Shown here one piece after another: positions 18,362 through 26,954 of a stretch of DNA of 64,000 bases (position 1 is the first letter of the stretch; each line of letters begins with the position of its first letter). The stretch comes from Gulosibacter macacae. Its GTDB lineage: Bacteria > Actinomycetota > Actinomycetes > Actinomycetales > Microbacteriaceae. The notes below the pieces were generated by a model. That model saw only the letters and a program-made list of their open reading frames with translations. It was not told the DNA's origin and did not search any database. The translations under genes were made by a program, and so were the position numbers. The DNA is taken from positions 171,816-235,815 of the forward strand of contig NZ_RQVS01000003.1 in assembly GCF_003865375.1 (NCBI RefSeq). The letters are read 5' to 3'.

Positions 18362-19204
18362 ATGAAGCAACGACGCAAGATGATCACCGCACTTGTCGCG
18401 ACCGCGGCGCTCGCGGTCACCCTGACCGGATGCGCCGGTGGCGGAAGCGGCGACGTCGCCGCTGACTGCCAGCCGAAGCACGAGTTCTCGACCATCAAGG
18501 ACGGCACCCTCAGCGTCGTGCTCTACGACCTGCCGCCCTTCTCGAAGCTCGACAACGGTGCGATCACCGGCGTCGACGGCGACATCATGACCGAGTTTGC
18601 GAAGGAAGAGTGCCTCACGATCACCGCGACATCGGCTGCCACCTCGGCGAACATCCCCACGGTGCAGGCGGGCCGCGCCGATGTCTCGATCGCTGCCTGG
18701 TACCGCACCCAGGCGCGTTCTGAGATCGTGCTCCTCAGCGACCCGATCTACACCGACCAGATGGCGATCATCTCGAAGGATGGGCTCTCGAGCGTCTCGG
18801 AACTCGAGGGCCAGACCGTCGGCACCGTTGACGGCTACCTCTGGGTCGAAGACATGCGCGCTGTGCTCGGCGACAAGCTGAAGATCTACCCGACCACGCT
18901 CAACATGAACCAGGATCTCGCTGCCGGCCGCATCGACATCGGCATCGACAGCTACGGTTCGGCCACGCACAACAACACCGACAACAAGTTCAAGGTTGAG
19001 GTCGTGCAGCCCGACGAGCGTGTCGCCGCGAGCCAGGAAGCCGCGCAGATTGCGATTCCGGTTGCGCCCGGCAACGAGGCACTTGTCACCGCGATCAACG
19101 ACTTCATCAAGGTGATCCGTGAAGACGGCCGCCTCGAAAAGATCCTCGTCGACAACGGCCTTGACGCCACGGCCGCCGACACCGGTGACCCGCGCCTGAT
19201 CTAG
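18362..19204 (+). CDS. Amino-acid ABC transporter substrate-binding lipoprotein
   Basis: 280-residue periplasmic-type binding protein (SBP family 3). Signal peptide KMITALVATAALAVTLTGC with the lipobox LTGC, so it is lipid-anchored at C22 or thereabouts to the outer face of the membrane. The start of the mature domain has DGTLSVVLYDLPPFSKLDNG and the family 3 hallmark GVDGDIMTEFAKE. 'aacgaggag' precedes ATG 18362. It captures the ligand for the two permeases and ATPase encoded just upstream. The order with ATPase first and binding protein last is unusual but complete. Confidence 0.93.
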   Translation: MKQRRKMITALVATAALAVTLTGCAGGGSGDVAADCQPKHEFSTIKDGTLSVVLYDLPPFSKLDNGAITGVDGDIMTEFAKEECLTITATSAATSANIPTVQAGRADVSIAAWYRTQARSEIVLLSDPIYTDQMAIISKDGLSSVSELEGQTVGTVDGYLWVEDMRAVLGDKLKIYPTTLNMNQDLAAGRIDIGIDSYGSATHNNTDNKFKVEVVQPDERVAASQEAAQIAIPVAPGNEALVTAINDFIKVIREDGRLEKILVDNGLDATAADTGDPRLI

Positions 19205-19243
19205 TCCGCGAACCCCGCGAACACAAGTAACCGCATCCGATTT

Positions 19244-19274
19244 CGGCGGCGAAACCAACACGGTTTCGTCGCCG
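19244..19274 (+). terminator. Hairpin between binding protein and flavoprotein gene
   Basis: 19244-19256 pairs with 19262-19274 (13 bp, one G-U) around a 5-nt loop. No strong T-run. It could trim the ABC operon transcript while letting some polymerase pass into the downstream gene. Confidence 0.55.
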
Positions 19275-19301
19275 ATTTCGTAACTCAACAGAAGGAACCT
19301 C

Positions 19302-20543
19302 ATGCACCAAGTAACTGGCGCGCGCGAGCGGGTGGCGATCATTGGAGCCGGCGCGATCGGCGCCGCCATCGCTTGCGAGCTCGCCGAGAGCGGCCGCGAG
19401 GTCGTCGTCATCGATGCGCTCGACACCTGGGGGCTTGGCTGCTCCGACGGCAATGCTGGCTACATCTGTCCCTCGCATGCCGGGCCGTGGGCGACGCGGC
19501 GAGAAATGGGTCAGGCAGTGCGCTGGCTCGGGAAACGCGAGAGCCCGCTGGCAATGCGGCCGCTGCCTTCGCTCGTGCCCTTCTTTGGGCAACTCATGCG
19601 CGTCGATGAGACGGGGATGCGGCGCTCGGGCACTGTGAACCGGGCAATGGCCCGGCGAGCGGTCGAACTGCATCGGCGGCTCGCCGAATCAGGGCTTGAT
19701 TCTGGTTTTCGTCAGGACGGCCTCCTCGATGTGTATCGCGATGAGCGTCGCTTCGACGACGCGCGGGTGATTGCCGAACAACAGCGGGCTGATGGTGTCG
19801 ATGCGCGAGTGGTGGATGCACGCGGGCTCGCCGCGCTCGATCCAGGCCTCGACGTCGAAGCCGTGGGCGGTGTCTGGTACCCGGGTGACGCGCACTGCGA
19901 CCCGGTGCGGTTCATGCGCGCCATCGGCTGGCGGGCGGAGGCGAGGGGAGTGGAACTCATGGCTCGCACGCGCGTGACCTCGTTGGAGCGGCATCGCCGA
20001 GGCGTGCGGGTACAGACCTCGGCCGGTGCGGTGCTCGCCGATCGCGTGGTGATCGCTGCCGGAGCCGCGAGCGTGCGGCTCGCGCGTCGTCCGTATCCGA
20101 TGTTGCAGGGTGGCAGGGGCTACTCGGTTGACTTCACGGCTCCGGGCGTCGCGGCACCCAAGCGGCCGGTCGTGCTGCAGGAAGACCGAGTCGCGATCAC
20201 GCCGTTCGCGGATCGCATGCGAGTGGCCGGCATGATGATGTTCACCGGCCTCGATGAGTCGATTGACGCTCGCCGGGTGGATGCGCTGACTCGCGCCGGC
20301 ACGCGGGCATTCCCGGAATGGGGCGAGGCGACGATCAGTGCGCCCTGGGCGGGTTTGCGGCCGTGCACACCGGATGGGCTACCGCTCCTTGGCTGGGTCA
20401 ATGATCGCGTCATGCTCGCCACCGGCCACGCCATGCTCGGTCTCGCGCTCGCACCCGACACCGCCGAGCGCGTGCGCGCGCTGTTCGAGGGCGCTGCCAT
20501 CGAATATGCGGATGCGCTGAATCCACGACGCTTCAGCCACTAA
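19302..20543 (+). CDS. FAD-dependent D-amino-acid dehydrogenase-like oxidoreductase (DadA/DAO family)
   Basis: 413-residue flavoprotein. The N-terminal FAD-binding dinucleotide motif is VAIIGAGAIGAAIACELAESG at residues 7-27, followed by the DAO-family SDGNAGYICPSHAGPW segment typical of DadA, and the C-terminal GLRPCTPDGLPLLGW FAD loop. DadA-type enzymes deaminate D-amino acids at the membrane, passing electrons to the respiratory chain. In this context I infer D-lysine as substrate, giving 2-oxo-6-aminohexanoate that cyclises to piperideine-2-carboxylate. 'gaaggaacc' precedes ATG 19302. Other D-amino acids or a secondary amine remain possible. Confidence 0.85.
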   Translation: MHQVTGARERVAIIGAGAIGAAIACELAESGREVVVIDALDTWGLGCSDGNAGYICPSHAGPWATRREMGQAVRWLGKRESPLAMRPLPSLVPFFGQLMRVDETGMRRSGTVNRAMARRAVELHRRLAESGLDSGFRQDGLLDVYRDERRFDDARVIAEQQRADGVDARVVDARGLAALDPGLDVEAVGGVWYPGDAHCDPVRFMRAIGWRAEARGVELMARTRVTSLERHRRGVRVQTSAGAVLADRVVIAAGAASVRLARRPYPMLQGGRGYSVDFTAPGVAAPKRPVVLQEDRVAITPFADRMRVAGMMMFTGLDESIDARRVDALTRAGTRAFPEWGEATISAPWAGLRPCTPDGLPLLGWVNDRVMLATGHAMLGLALAPDTAERVRALFEGAAIEYADALNPRRFSH

Positions 20544-20549
20544 CCACAA

Positions 20550-20608
20550 CGAGTGCGGAGGCGCTCGAAGCACGGTTTAGGTCCGTGCTTCGAGCGCCTC
20601 CGCACTCG
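20550..20608. terminator. Bidirectional terminator, perfect 26-bp stem
   Basis: 20550-20575 is perfectly complementary to 20583-20608 around a 7-nt loop (tttaggt). It lies between the convergent flavoprotein and aldehyde dehydrogenase genes. Confidence 0.85.
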
Positions 20609-20622
20609 CGTTGTTGGTACGC

Positions 20623-22149
20623 CTAGATGAACTCGACGCCCTGGGCGAGCGGCAGCTCACCCGAGTAGTTGATCGTGTTCGTGGCCTGGCGCATGTAGAT
20701 CTTCCACGAGTCGCTACCCGACTCGCGGCCGCCACCGGTCTCCTTCTCGCCGCCGAACGCACCGCCGATTTCGGCACCCGAGGTGCCAATGTTGACGTTC
20801 GAGATACCGCAGTCCGAACCGCTCGCCGAGAGGAAGCGCTCGGCCTCGGCCTGGTCCTGCGTGAAGATGGCCGACGAGAGACCCTGCGGCACCTCGTTGT
20901 TGAGCGCGATCGCATCCGCGAGCTCGTCGTAAGTGACGACGTAGAGGATGGGGGCGAAGGTCTCCTCGTGCATCACCTGCGATTGCGCGGGCATGCGCAC
21001 GACCGCCGGCTGCACGTAGAACGCGTCGGCAGCCGCATCCTCGAGCACCCGCTCGCCACCGCAGACAACGGTGCCGCCCTGCTCGACGGCGTCACGCAGT
21101 GCCTGCTGCTGGGCGTCGAAGCTCGCACGGTTGATGAGCGGACCGACGAGCGTACCTTCGCTCGTCGGCGCCCCAATGGCGAGGGTGCCGTATGCCTTCG
21201 CGATGCGCTCGACGAGTTCATCAGCCACCGAGGTGTGCACGATGAGGCGGCGAAGGGTGGTGCAACGCTGGCCCGCGGTACCTGCGGCAGCGAAGACGAT
21301 GCCACGCAGGGCCAGGTCGAGATCGGCCGAGGGGGCCACGATCGCGGCGTTGTTGCCACCGAGTTCGAGCAGTGCCCGACCGAAACGCGCGGCAATGGTC
21401 GGCGCGATCTCGCGACCCATACGCACCGAACCGGTGGCCGAGACGAGGCGCACGCGGTCGTCTTCAACGATGGCGGCCGCTGCGTGACGGTCGGCGAGCA
21501 CGAGCTGGTGCAGATCGGCGGGCGCGCCGACTTCTTCGACCGCGCGAGCGAGGAGCGCGTCGGTGGCGATTGCCGAGAGGCGCACGGCCTCAGCCGGCTT
21601 CCACACGACCGTGTCACCGGCGATAAGCGCGAGCGCGGTGTTCCAGGCATACACGGCCACGGGGAAGTTGAACGCGGTGATGATGCCGACGACCCCGAGC
21701 GGGTGCCAGGTCTCGGCGAGGCGGTGGCCGGGTCGCTCCGACGGCATGGTCTTGCCGTAGAGCTGGCGCGACTGGCCAACTGCGAGGTCGACGATGTCGA
21801 TCATTTCCTGCACTTCACCGGCAGCTTCCGAAGGAATCTTGCCGGCCTCGGCGGTCACGATCACGGCGAGGTCCTGCTTGTACTCAACGAGCAGTTCGCC
21901 CCAGCGCTTCACGAGTGCGCCGCGCACCGGCGCCGGAACCTCGCGCCAGCCGCGGAAGGCGGCGTCGGCGCGACCAATGGCGGCATCCACATCTTCGGCG
22001 GTGTTTGCGAAGGTCCCGGCGATCTGACCGCCAGTGATGGGGGTGTGCACGGCGACCGGGCCGGTCGTGGCCTCGGCGCTCACACCGATGCGGTCAAGGG
22101 CCTCGCGCACATTGCGAGCGATCTCGTCAGTCGTGGGGAAGTTCGTCAT
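20623..22149 (-). CDS. amaB: ALDH7-family aldehyde dehydrogenase, probable alpha-aminoadipate-semialdehyde (piperideine-6-carboxylate) dehydrogenase
   Basis: 508-residue NAD-dependent aldehyde dehydrogenase. Catalytic Cys296 lies in GTAGQRCTTLRRL, and the general base Glu in ALLELGGNNAAI; the tail SGAEIGGAFGGEKETGGGRE and SWKIYMRQATNTINYS is diagnostic of the antiquitin/AmaB (ALDH7) subfamily. That subfamily oxidises 2-aminoadipate 6-semialdehyde to 2-aminoadipate in lysine and pipecolate degradation. 'gtaaatcc' with 'aaaggt' lies just before ATG 22149. It forms a leftward operon with the HglS-type gene and the flavoprotein upstream of it (gaps 33 and 41 bp), both fitting the same pathway. 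Confidence 0.9.
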   Translation of the reverse strand: MTNFPTTDEIARNVREALDRIGVSAEATTGPVAVHTPITGGQIAGTFANTAEDVDAAIGRADAAFRGWREVPAPVRGALVKRWGELLVEYKQDLAVIVTAEAGKIPSEAAGEVQEMIDIVDLAVGQSRQLYGKTMPSERPGHRLAETWHPLGVVGIITAFNFPVAVYAWNTALALIAGDTVVWKPAEAVRLSAIATDALLARAVEEVGAPADLHQLVLADRHAAAAIVEDDRVRLVSATGSVRMGREIAPTIAARFGRALLELGGNNAAIVAPSADLDLALRGIVFAAAGTAGQRCTTLRRLIVHTSVADELVERIAKAYGTLAIGAPTSEGTLVGPLINRASFDAQQQALRDAVEQGGTVVCGGERVLEDAAADAFYVQPAVVRMPAQSQVMHEETFAPILYVVTYDELADAIALNNEVPQGLSSAIFTQDQAEAERFLSASGSDCGISNVNIGTSGAEIGGAFGGEKETGGGRESGSDSWKIYMRQATNTINYSGELPLAQGVEFI

Positions 22150-22182
22150 GGATTTACCTTTCGTGGTGGTCGAGTTGCGCGC

Positions 22183-23604
22183 TTAGGCGTCGGTGCCGTC
22201 GGCGTTGTCGGTGCGGATGCGCATGCGGAGTTCCGCTTCGAGCGCGTCGAGCGAGGCTTGCTGCTGTTCGGCGTAGAGGGAGGTCGGGTCAGCGATGCGG
22301 ATGCCGATGACCTCGGAGAGACGGTCGATGTCGTAGGGAGTGCCGAGCTGTTCGTCATCGCGCGAGCCCTCACCGCGAAGGTTCGACTGGAAGATGCCTG
22401 CCGCCGAGCGGGGCAGGAAGTCTTCGTAGACGATCGGCTCGGCGACGATGACGCCGGCTTCGAGCAGCTCGCGCAGGCTCGCGGTTTCGGTGAGCGGCAC
22501 GACGCCATCACCGCGGCGGAAGGTGAAGAAGCACAGGCCCTGCGCCGCAAGTTCGAGCTCAGTCGAGGGCAGCGACTCGCGCCAGACATCGAGGGCAACC
22601 TCAACACGAGTGCGGTCGGGCTGCTCTTCGTGACGTCGACGGTCAACTTCGGCGACGAGCTGGTCGTAGAGGTCGCGGCCCTTGGCGGTGAGCGCGATGC
22701 CGCGCTGTTCCACCTCACCGAACCGCACCCGCAGGGTGCCTTCGCGCACCTCCCCGTCGGGGTAGCGGAACATGCGGTGCTCATCGAGCGCGCGGAACGA
22801 GGTCTGTCGCAGCAGCACATCCGGTCCCTCCCAATCGGGCGGGCCCTGAATCTCGTCGATCATGGTGATGCCGCGATCGGTCATCCGCTTGTAGAGGTCG
22901 TCAATGTCGAGCACGCGCGGTGTGAGGTGGTTGATGTGGGTCGCCGGGACGCCGCCAATATCGGCAGCCACCGACGAGATCGCCTCGAGGTGGTGGTACC
23001 ACTCGTGGTCGATCGGTTCGTCAGAGAGCTCGAACGACGCGGTGGCGAGATCGAGGAAGCGGTCCGCATCCTCGCGCTCGAGACCGCCCTGCTGCGCCGA
23101 GCGGTCGGCGAGGGCGAGGAGTTCTTCTCCGAACAGCTCGCGCGAGCCGATGAACTCTTCGAGTCGTGCCTGAGTCGGTTCGTCGAAGAAGCGACGGTCA
23201 TCGTGCGCGAGCATCGAAGTGAACACGCGGAAGGGGTTCTTCGCGAGCTCGTCGGCCGCGATCGGGCGGAATGCGGTCGAAACCACCGGCACCGAGCTGC
23301 GCGAGGCGTCGCGAAGGTCGTAGAACCCGACCGGATGCATCCCGAAGCCGGCGAAGACACGGCCGACCTGTGCGAGTTCTCGAGCCGAGCCGACGCGAAT
23401 GGCACCGTGGCGCTCGGCGGTGACGCGGTCGATGCTGCCGAGGCGTTCGGCGTCAGCGCCATTGCGGGCAATGAAGGCTTCGTTCACCTCGCGCGACACG
23501 TCGACGAGCGTGTTGTAGGCGGGTACTTCGGCGCCGTAGAGCTCGGCGAGGCGCACGGCGAACTCGGCGCGAAGTTCCCAGAGGGGAGTGAGGGTGCTGG
23601 ACAT
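22183..23604 (-). CDS. hglS: HglS-type 2-oxoadipate dioxygenase/decarboxylase (DUF1338, VOC superfamily)
   Basis: 473-residue protein of the YdcJ/DUF1338 family. The bacterial member HglS, an Fe(II) enzyme, turns 2-oxoadipate into D-2-hydroxyglutarate at the end of D-lysine degradation. Recognisable are the N-terminal VPAYNTLVDVSREVNEAF, GMHPVGFYDLRDA, ASIPV-like VPVVSTAFRP, NPFRVFTSMLAHDDRRFF and the His-rich THINHLTPRVLDIDDLY. 'gcacctttcatg' upstream gives 'aggagcacc' as ribosome-binding site. Position in an operon with an ALDH7 gene strongly supports the pathway assignment. The transaminase that would connect aminoadipate to oxoadipate is not in the cluster. Confidence 0.88.
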   Translation of the reverse strand: MSSTLTPLWELRAEFAVRLAELYGAEVPAYNTLVDVSREVNEAFIARNGADAERLGSIDRVTAERHGAIRVGSARELAQVGRVFAGFGMHPVGFYDLRDASRSSVPVVSTAFRPIAADELAKNPFRVFTSMLAHDDRRFFDEPTQARLEEFIGSRELFGEELLALADRSAQQGGLEREDADRFLDLATASFELSDEPIDHEWYHHLEAISSVAADIGGVPATHINHLTPRVLDIDDLYKRMTDRGITMIDEIQGPPDWEGPDVLLRQTSFRALDEHRMFRYPDGEVREGTLRVRFGEVEQRGIALTAKGRDLYDQLVAEVDRRRHEEQPDRTRVEVALDVWRESLPSTELELAAQGLCFFTFRRGDGVVPLTETASLRELLEAGVIVAEPIVYEDFLPRSAAGIFQSNLRGEGSRDDEQLGTPYDIDRLSEVIGIRIADPTSLYAEQQQASLDALEAELRMRIRTDNADGTDA

Positions 23605-23645
23605 GAAAGGTGCTCCTAGGGCGTCGTTGGCGTTCGGAAGATCGG

Positions 23646-24842
23646 CTAGATGATGTGGAGTTCGGCGAGTCGTGCCTCTTCACCCGCGAATCGGCCGGCG
23701 CTGAACGAGCTCGGGTCGAGGAACGACTCGCGTTCGAGATAGATGTCGCGAATGAGTTCACCGACGGCGGGGCCCTGCAAGAAGCCGTGACCCGAGAAAC
23801 CGGTGGCATAGAGGATGCGCGGATCGCGCGGATCGCGGCCGATCATCGCGTTGTGGTCGGGGGTGTTTTCGTAGAGGCCTGCCCAGCCCGCTTCGAGCGG
23901 CTGGTGCGCGAGCGTCGGCGCGATGATCTCGGCGGCCGCATTGAACTCATCCACCCAGTTGTAGGAGAAGCTGCGCTGGAAGCCGGGCTGTTCTTCGTTT
24001 GAGATGCCGAGCAGCATCCCGTTGCGGTGGTTGTGGAAGTAGAGCGTCGTCGACAGATCGAGCGTGAACGGCACAATCGGATGCGGTCCCGCAGCTTGCG
24101 GGGTAAAGCCAATTTGCCGGCGCACGGGTTCGATGGGCAGGTGCACGCCGACCATTTCGCCGAGGCGGGTTGACCAGGCGCCAGCGGCGATCACGATGTG
24201 CGCAGCCCGGCAGGTGCCGCGGTTCGTGTGCACGTTGACACTGTCGGCGTCTGCTTCCAGTCCCACGACCTCAGTGTGTTCGAGGACGCGCACACCGAGT
24301 TCGGTTGCCGCCTGCGCGTACACGGCCACGACCTTCGACGGCTGGGCGTAGCCGTCGCGCGGTGAGAACGAGCCGCCGACCAGCGCATCCGCGTTGAGGA
24401 AGGGGTTGAGTTCGAACGCCTCGCTCGGCGAAATCATGCGGCTATTGCAGCCGAGCGAGTTCTGCACGCGAGTCGACGACTCGACGGCGGCGAGTTCGGA
24501 ATCGGTGCGGCAGAGGAAGAGGTAGCCGACTTGCTTGAGGCCGATGTCGTGGCCCTCTTGCGTGAGGCGTTCGAAGGTGTCGAGGCTGCGGCGACCGAGC
24601 ACGATGTTGCCGGGGTCGGAGAATGTGGCACGCACGCCACCAAGGGGCTTCGCAGAGGAGCCCGAGCCCAGTTCGTCACGTTCGATGACGACGACGTTCT
24701 TGACGCCGGCGGCAGCGAGCTCGTAGGCGGCGCAGATGCCCATGATGCCGCCGCCAATGATGACGACTTCGGCCTCGGCGGGGAGCGGGGTGGCGATTTC
24801 AGGCTGAAGTGGGACGCAATTGTCCAAGTACTCGTACTTCAT
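23646..24842 (-). CDS. FAD-dependent oxidoreductase, pipecolate/sarcosine oxidase-like
   Basis: 398-residue DAO-family flavoprotein distinct from the one at 19302. FAD motif VVIIGGGIMGICAAYELAAAGVKNVVVIE near residues 26-55, then GSGSSAKPLGGVRATF, and C-terminal GWAGLYENTPDHNAMIG and ATGFSGHGFLQGPAVGE, all as in sarcosine oxidase beta and AmaA-type L-pipecolate oxidases. The enzyme class oxidises a secondary amine to an imine. First gene of the leftward operon with HglS- and ALDH7-type genes, so I infer L-pipecolate to piperideine-6-carboxylate. Substrate specificity within this family cannot be read from sequence, hence moderate certainty on that point. Confidence 0.83.
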   Translation of the reverse strand: MKYEYLDNCVPLQPEIATPLPAEAEVVIIGGGIMGICAAYELAAAGVKNVVVIERDELGSGSSAKPLGGVRATFSDPGNIVLGRRSLDTFERLTQEGHDIGLKQVGYLFLCRTDSELAAVESSTRVQNSLGCNSRMISPSEAFELNPFLNADALVGGSFSPRDGYAQPSKVVAVYAQAATELGVRVLEHTEVVGLEADADSVNVHTNRGTCRAAHIVIAAGAWSTRLGEMVGVHLPIEPVRRQIGFTPQAAGPHPIVPFTLDLSTTLYFHNHRNGMLLGISNEEQPGFQRSFSYNWVDEFNAAAEIIAPTLAHQPLEAGWAGLYENTPDHNAMIGRDPRDPRILYATGFSGHGFLQGPAVGELIRDIYLERESFLDPSSFSAGRFAGEEARLAELHII

Positions 24843-24911
24843 GCGGGAGGCCTCTCGAAAACTCGGTGGCCGCGACGTTGCGGCCTCGATAGATCGTCCC
24901 GAAGCCGATGC

Positions 24912-24923
24912 TTGAGCACAAGC
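24912..24923 (+). promoter_or_regulatory. Candidate LysR operator, identical to the one at 15991
   Basis: TTGAGCACAAGC, with the imperfect dyad CTTG-N4-CAAG, lies in the 115-bp gap between divergent genes (flavoprotein operon and LysR). The same 12 bp appear in inverted orientation at 15991-16002. This suggests one regulator or two related ones acting on both halves of the cluster. Confidence 0.6.
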
Positions 24924-24945
24924 GAGAGATATTGAGTAAATCGTT

Positions 24946-24951
24946 TAGTCT
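24946..24951 (+). promoter_or_regulatory. -10 element TAGTCT of the LysR gene, leaderless type
   Basis: TAGTCT ends 6 nt before ATG 24958. There is no ribosome-binding site; transcription probably begins at the start codon. Confidence 0.5.
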
Positions 24952-24957
24952 GGCTAA

Positions 24958-25860
24958 ATGAAGTGGACTCTCGACCAGCTCCGCACCTTTCTCGCCGTGG
25001 CCGAAGCTGGCAGCATGACGGCCGCTGCGCAGGCGCTTGGCTACACCACTGGCGCGATCTCGCAGCAAATGCAGGCGCTCGGACAGGCCTGCGGGGTGCC
25101 GCTATTTGTACGTGACGGCCGGGCCATCGAACTCAGTGATTCGGGGCGCACATTGCTCTCGCATGCGCGGCGATTGCTTGAGGCTGAACGGCTCGCCTCG
25201 ATCGCGCTATCAGGACCACTGAGCGGGCAACAATTGCGAGTCGACCTTGGTGTGTTTGGCTCGGCGGCGGTTGCTGCGATCTTGCCGACGACGCGTCGCC
25301 TTGCCGAGCAGATGCCGAACGTCACCCTTCACGCCCACGAGGTTGACGTGGAGCGTATGCCCGAGGCGGTGGCGGCGCGTGAAATCGATCTCGCACTCGG
25401 TGTTGCCTACCCGGCTGCGCCGACCGCGCTGCCGCAGGGGGTCACGACCGTGCCGCTGCGACGTGAGCCGTTTCGCATTGTGCTCACGCCATCGCTCGAG
25501 CCCCTCCGCAAAAGCGAGAATGTGGTTGAGGTAGCGAATGCGACCGGCTGGATTCTGCCGCCAGGCTCGTCGGAATTCGGGCGTGCGACCCGGCTCGCCT
25601 GCGCTGCGGCTGGTATCGAGCCTAATATCGCCCACCTGGTCACCGACACGGCCGTATCGATTGCCATGGCAGAAAGTGGGCTCGGGGTGACACTCGCAAC
25701 GCCGCTCATGCTCCGCATGTATCCCCGTGAAGTGGTCACGGCGACGTTGCCGGGGGAGTCGGTGCGTGACGTCGTCGCGATCGTGCGACGCGGATCGCTC
25801 GAGCGGGAGAGTGTGCGCGGAGTGCTTGACGTGCTGACGGAGGTGTTTGCGGGTCGCTAA
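24958..25860 (+). CDS. LysR-family transcriptional regulator
   Basis: 300-residue regulator: N-terminal winged helix-turn-helix (LRTFLAVAEAGSMTAAAQALGYT, AISQQMQALGQACGV) and a C-terminal two-lobed effector domain. It is divergent from the flavoprotein-hglS-amaB operon, the normal position for a LysR activator of that operon, and shares the QLGYT/ALGYT..A.SQQ recognition-helix pattern with the broken LysR at 14995. I infer control of lysine/pipecolate catabolism, with a pathway intermediate as coinducer. dapF starts 81 bp downstream and may be partly cotranscribed. Confidence 0.88.
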   Translation: MKWTLDQLRTFLAVAEAGSMTAAAQALGYTTGAISQQMQALGQACGVPLFVRDGRAIELSDSGRTLLSHARRLLEAERLASIALSGPLSGQQLRVDLGVFGSAAVAAILPTTRRLAEQMPNVTLHAHEVDVERMPEAVAAREIDLALGVAYPAAPTALPQGVTTVPLRREPFRIVLTPSLEPLRKSENVVEVANATGWILPPGSSEFGRATRLACAAAGIEPNIAHLVTDTAVSIAMAESGLGVTLATPLMLRMYPREVVTATLPGESVRDVVAIVRRGSLERESVRGVLDVLTEVFAGR

Positions 25861-25928
25861 GTGCTGCGGTTCGAGCTCCTCAGCACACTGCGTCGATTGC
25901 CACAGCGCGCTCGGGTCACCGTGACGCC

Positions 25929-25934
25929 TACGAT
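25929..25934 (+). promoter_or_regulatory. -10 element TACGAT of dapF, leaderless type
   Basis: TACGAT ends 7 nt before ATG 25942, with no ribosome-binding site between them. Confidence 0.45.
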
Positions 25935-25941
25935 TGACCCC

Positions 25942-26823
25942 ATGCGTCTCGCTTTCACGAAGACCCAGGCCACCGGCAACGATTTCGTCGTCATCGCCGA
26001 CCCTGACGGTGCCATTGACCTTGCGCCTGAGCACATCCGACAGCTCAGCGATCGGCACTTTGGTGTGGGTGGCGACGGGGTCATTCGTGCAGTGCGCAGC
26101 AAACACCTCGAACTCGGTCGCGACCTGCTCGAGATCGACCCGAGCGCCGAGTGGTTCATGGACTACACGAACGCCGACGGCTCGGTGGCTGAGATGTGCG
26201 GTAACGGTGTTCGCGCCTACGCCCACTTCTTGCTCGAACGAGGTTTCACCGACTTCGACGCCGACGGGATGCTCGCCATCGGTACCCGCGCGGGTATCAA
26301 GCTCGTGACGCGGCATGAACTTGGCTATGAGGTCGATCTTGGGCGCTGGCGGCTCGCCGGAGGTGAACCGCTCGTGCACGCGGACGGTATTGAAGTCGCG
26401 CGACCAGGGCTCGGCCTCGACCTTGGCAATCCCCACGTCGTGGTGGCACTCGCAAGTGCCGAAGAGCTCGAAGATTTGGAGCTTTTCTCTCAGCCCGCCC
26501 TCGATCCGGTGCCTCCGGCGGGCGCCAATGTCGAGTTTGTCGTGCCGCTCGACCCGATGGTCGAGAGCGGTGTAGGGAACGTCCGTATGCGTGTTTACGA
26601 ACGCGGCGTTGGCGAAACGCTTTCGTGCGGCACCGGCGTCGCTGCCACGGCGCTCGCGGTGCGGCATTGGGCCGGAGTCGGCGCGCCGAATGTCTGGCGC
26701 GTCGAAGTTCCCGGGGGAGTGCTTGGCGTGCGCATGTTGCACGGTGAAGACGGTGAGCATGTGCTCCTCAGCGGTCCGGCCTCACTCGTATTCGACGGCG
26801 AATTCGATTTCACGACCGGATAG
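25942..26823 (+). CDS. dapF: Diaminopimelate epimerase
   Basis: Converts LL- to meso-diaminopimelate for lysine and peptidoglycan synthesis. The two catalytic cysteines are both present: Cys86 in [11 protein letters not shown] and Cys229 in [10 protein letters not shown]. Other family marks are [13 protein letters not shown] at the N-terminus and FGVGGDGVI. 293 residues, normal length. I start at ATG 25942 because the protein then begins [14 protein letters not shown] like other DapF proteins; the frame is open 27 codons further. Its neighbours here are not dap genes, so it is a lone lysine-biosynthesis gene next to a lysine-catabolism locus. Confidence 0.95.
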   Translation: MRLAFTKTQATGNDFVVIADPDGAIDLAPEHIRQLSDRHFGVGGDGVIRAVRSKHLELGRDLLEIDPSAEWFMDYTNADGSVAEMCGNGVRAYAHFLLERGFTDFDADGMLAIGTRAGIKLVTRHELGYEVDLGRWRLAGGEPLVHADGIEVARPGLGLDLGNPHVVVALASAEELEDLELFSQPALDPVPPAGANVEFVVPLDPMVESGVGNVRMRVYERGVGETLSCGTGVAATALAVRHWAGVGAPNVWRVEVPGGVLGVRMLHGEDGEHVLLSGPASLVFDGEFDFTTG

Positions 26824-26828
26824 TCGGT

Positions 26829-26867
26829 CTACTTCGGTAGTGAAGTAGAAAACCACAAAAATTGTGG
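26829..26867. other. Two small hairpins in the dapF-pot gap
   Basis: ctacttc/gaagtag (26829-26835 with 26842-26848) and ccacaa/ttgtgg (26853-26858 with 26862-26867). They may end the dapF transcript or act as operators for the pot operon. The local sequence is richer in A/T than its surroundings. Confidence 0.35.
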
Positions 26868-26907
26868 AAATCGTCGCGTTGTGCCGTCCCTCTAAACGAA
26901 CGTCATG

Positions 26908-26913
26908 CATAAT
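26908..26913 (+). promoter_or_regulatory. Candidate -10 (CATAAT) of the polyamine operon
   Basis: CATAAT, in the context atgCATAATgg, lies 42 bp before ATG 26955, with 'ggaaggact' as ribosome-binding site. I find no good -35 hexamer at the right distance. Confidence 0.4.
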
Positions 26914-26954
26914 GGAGTTCCCCTTGCAATGAAGCAATCGGAAGGACTCCATCC

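Noticed and set aside
20611..23619. An uninterrupted plus-strand reading frame of about 1000 codons opposite the ALDH7 and HglS genes
   Set aside because: It is antisense to two clear enzymes, has a composition (Arg, Gly, Glu, Asp, His) typical of mirrored high-GC codons, and no recognisable domain.
25210..26760. Long minus-strand frame across the LysR gene and dapF
   Set aside because: Mirrors the codon bias of the sense genes, crosses two unrelated genes, and shows no domain or ribosome-binding site.
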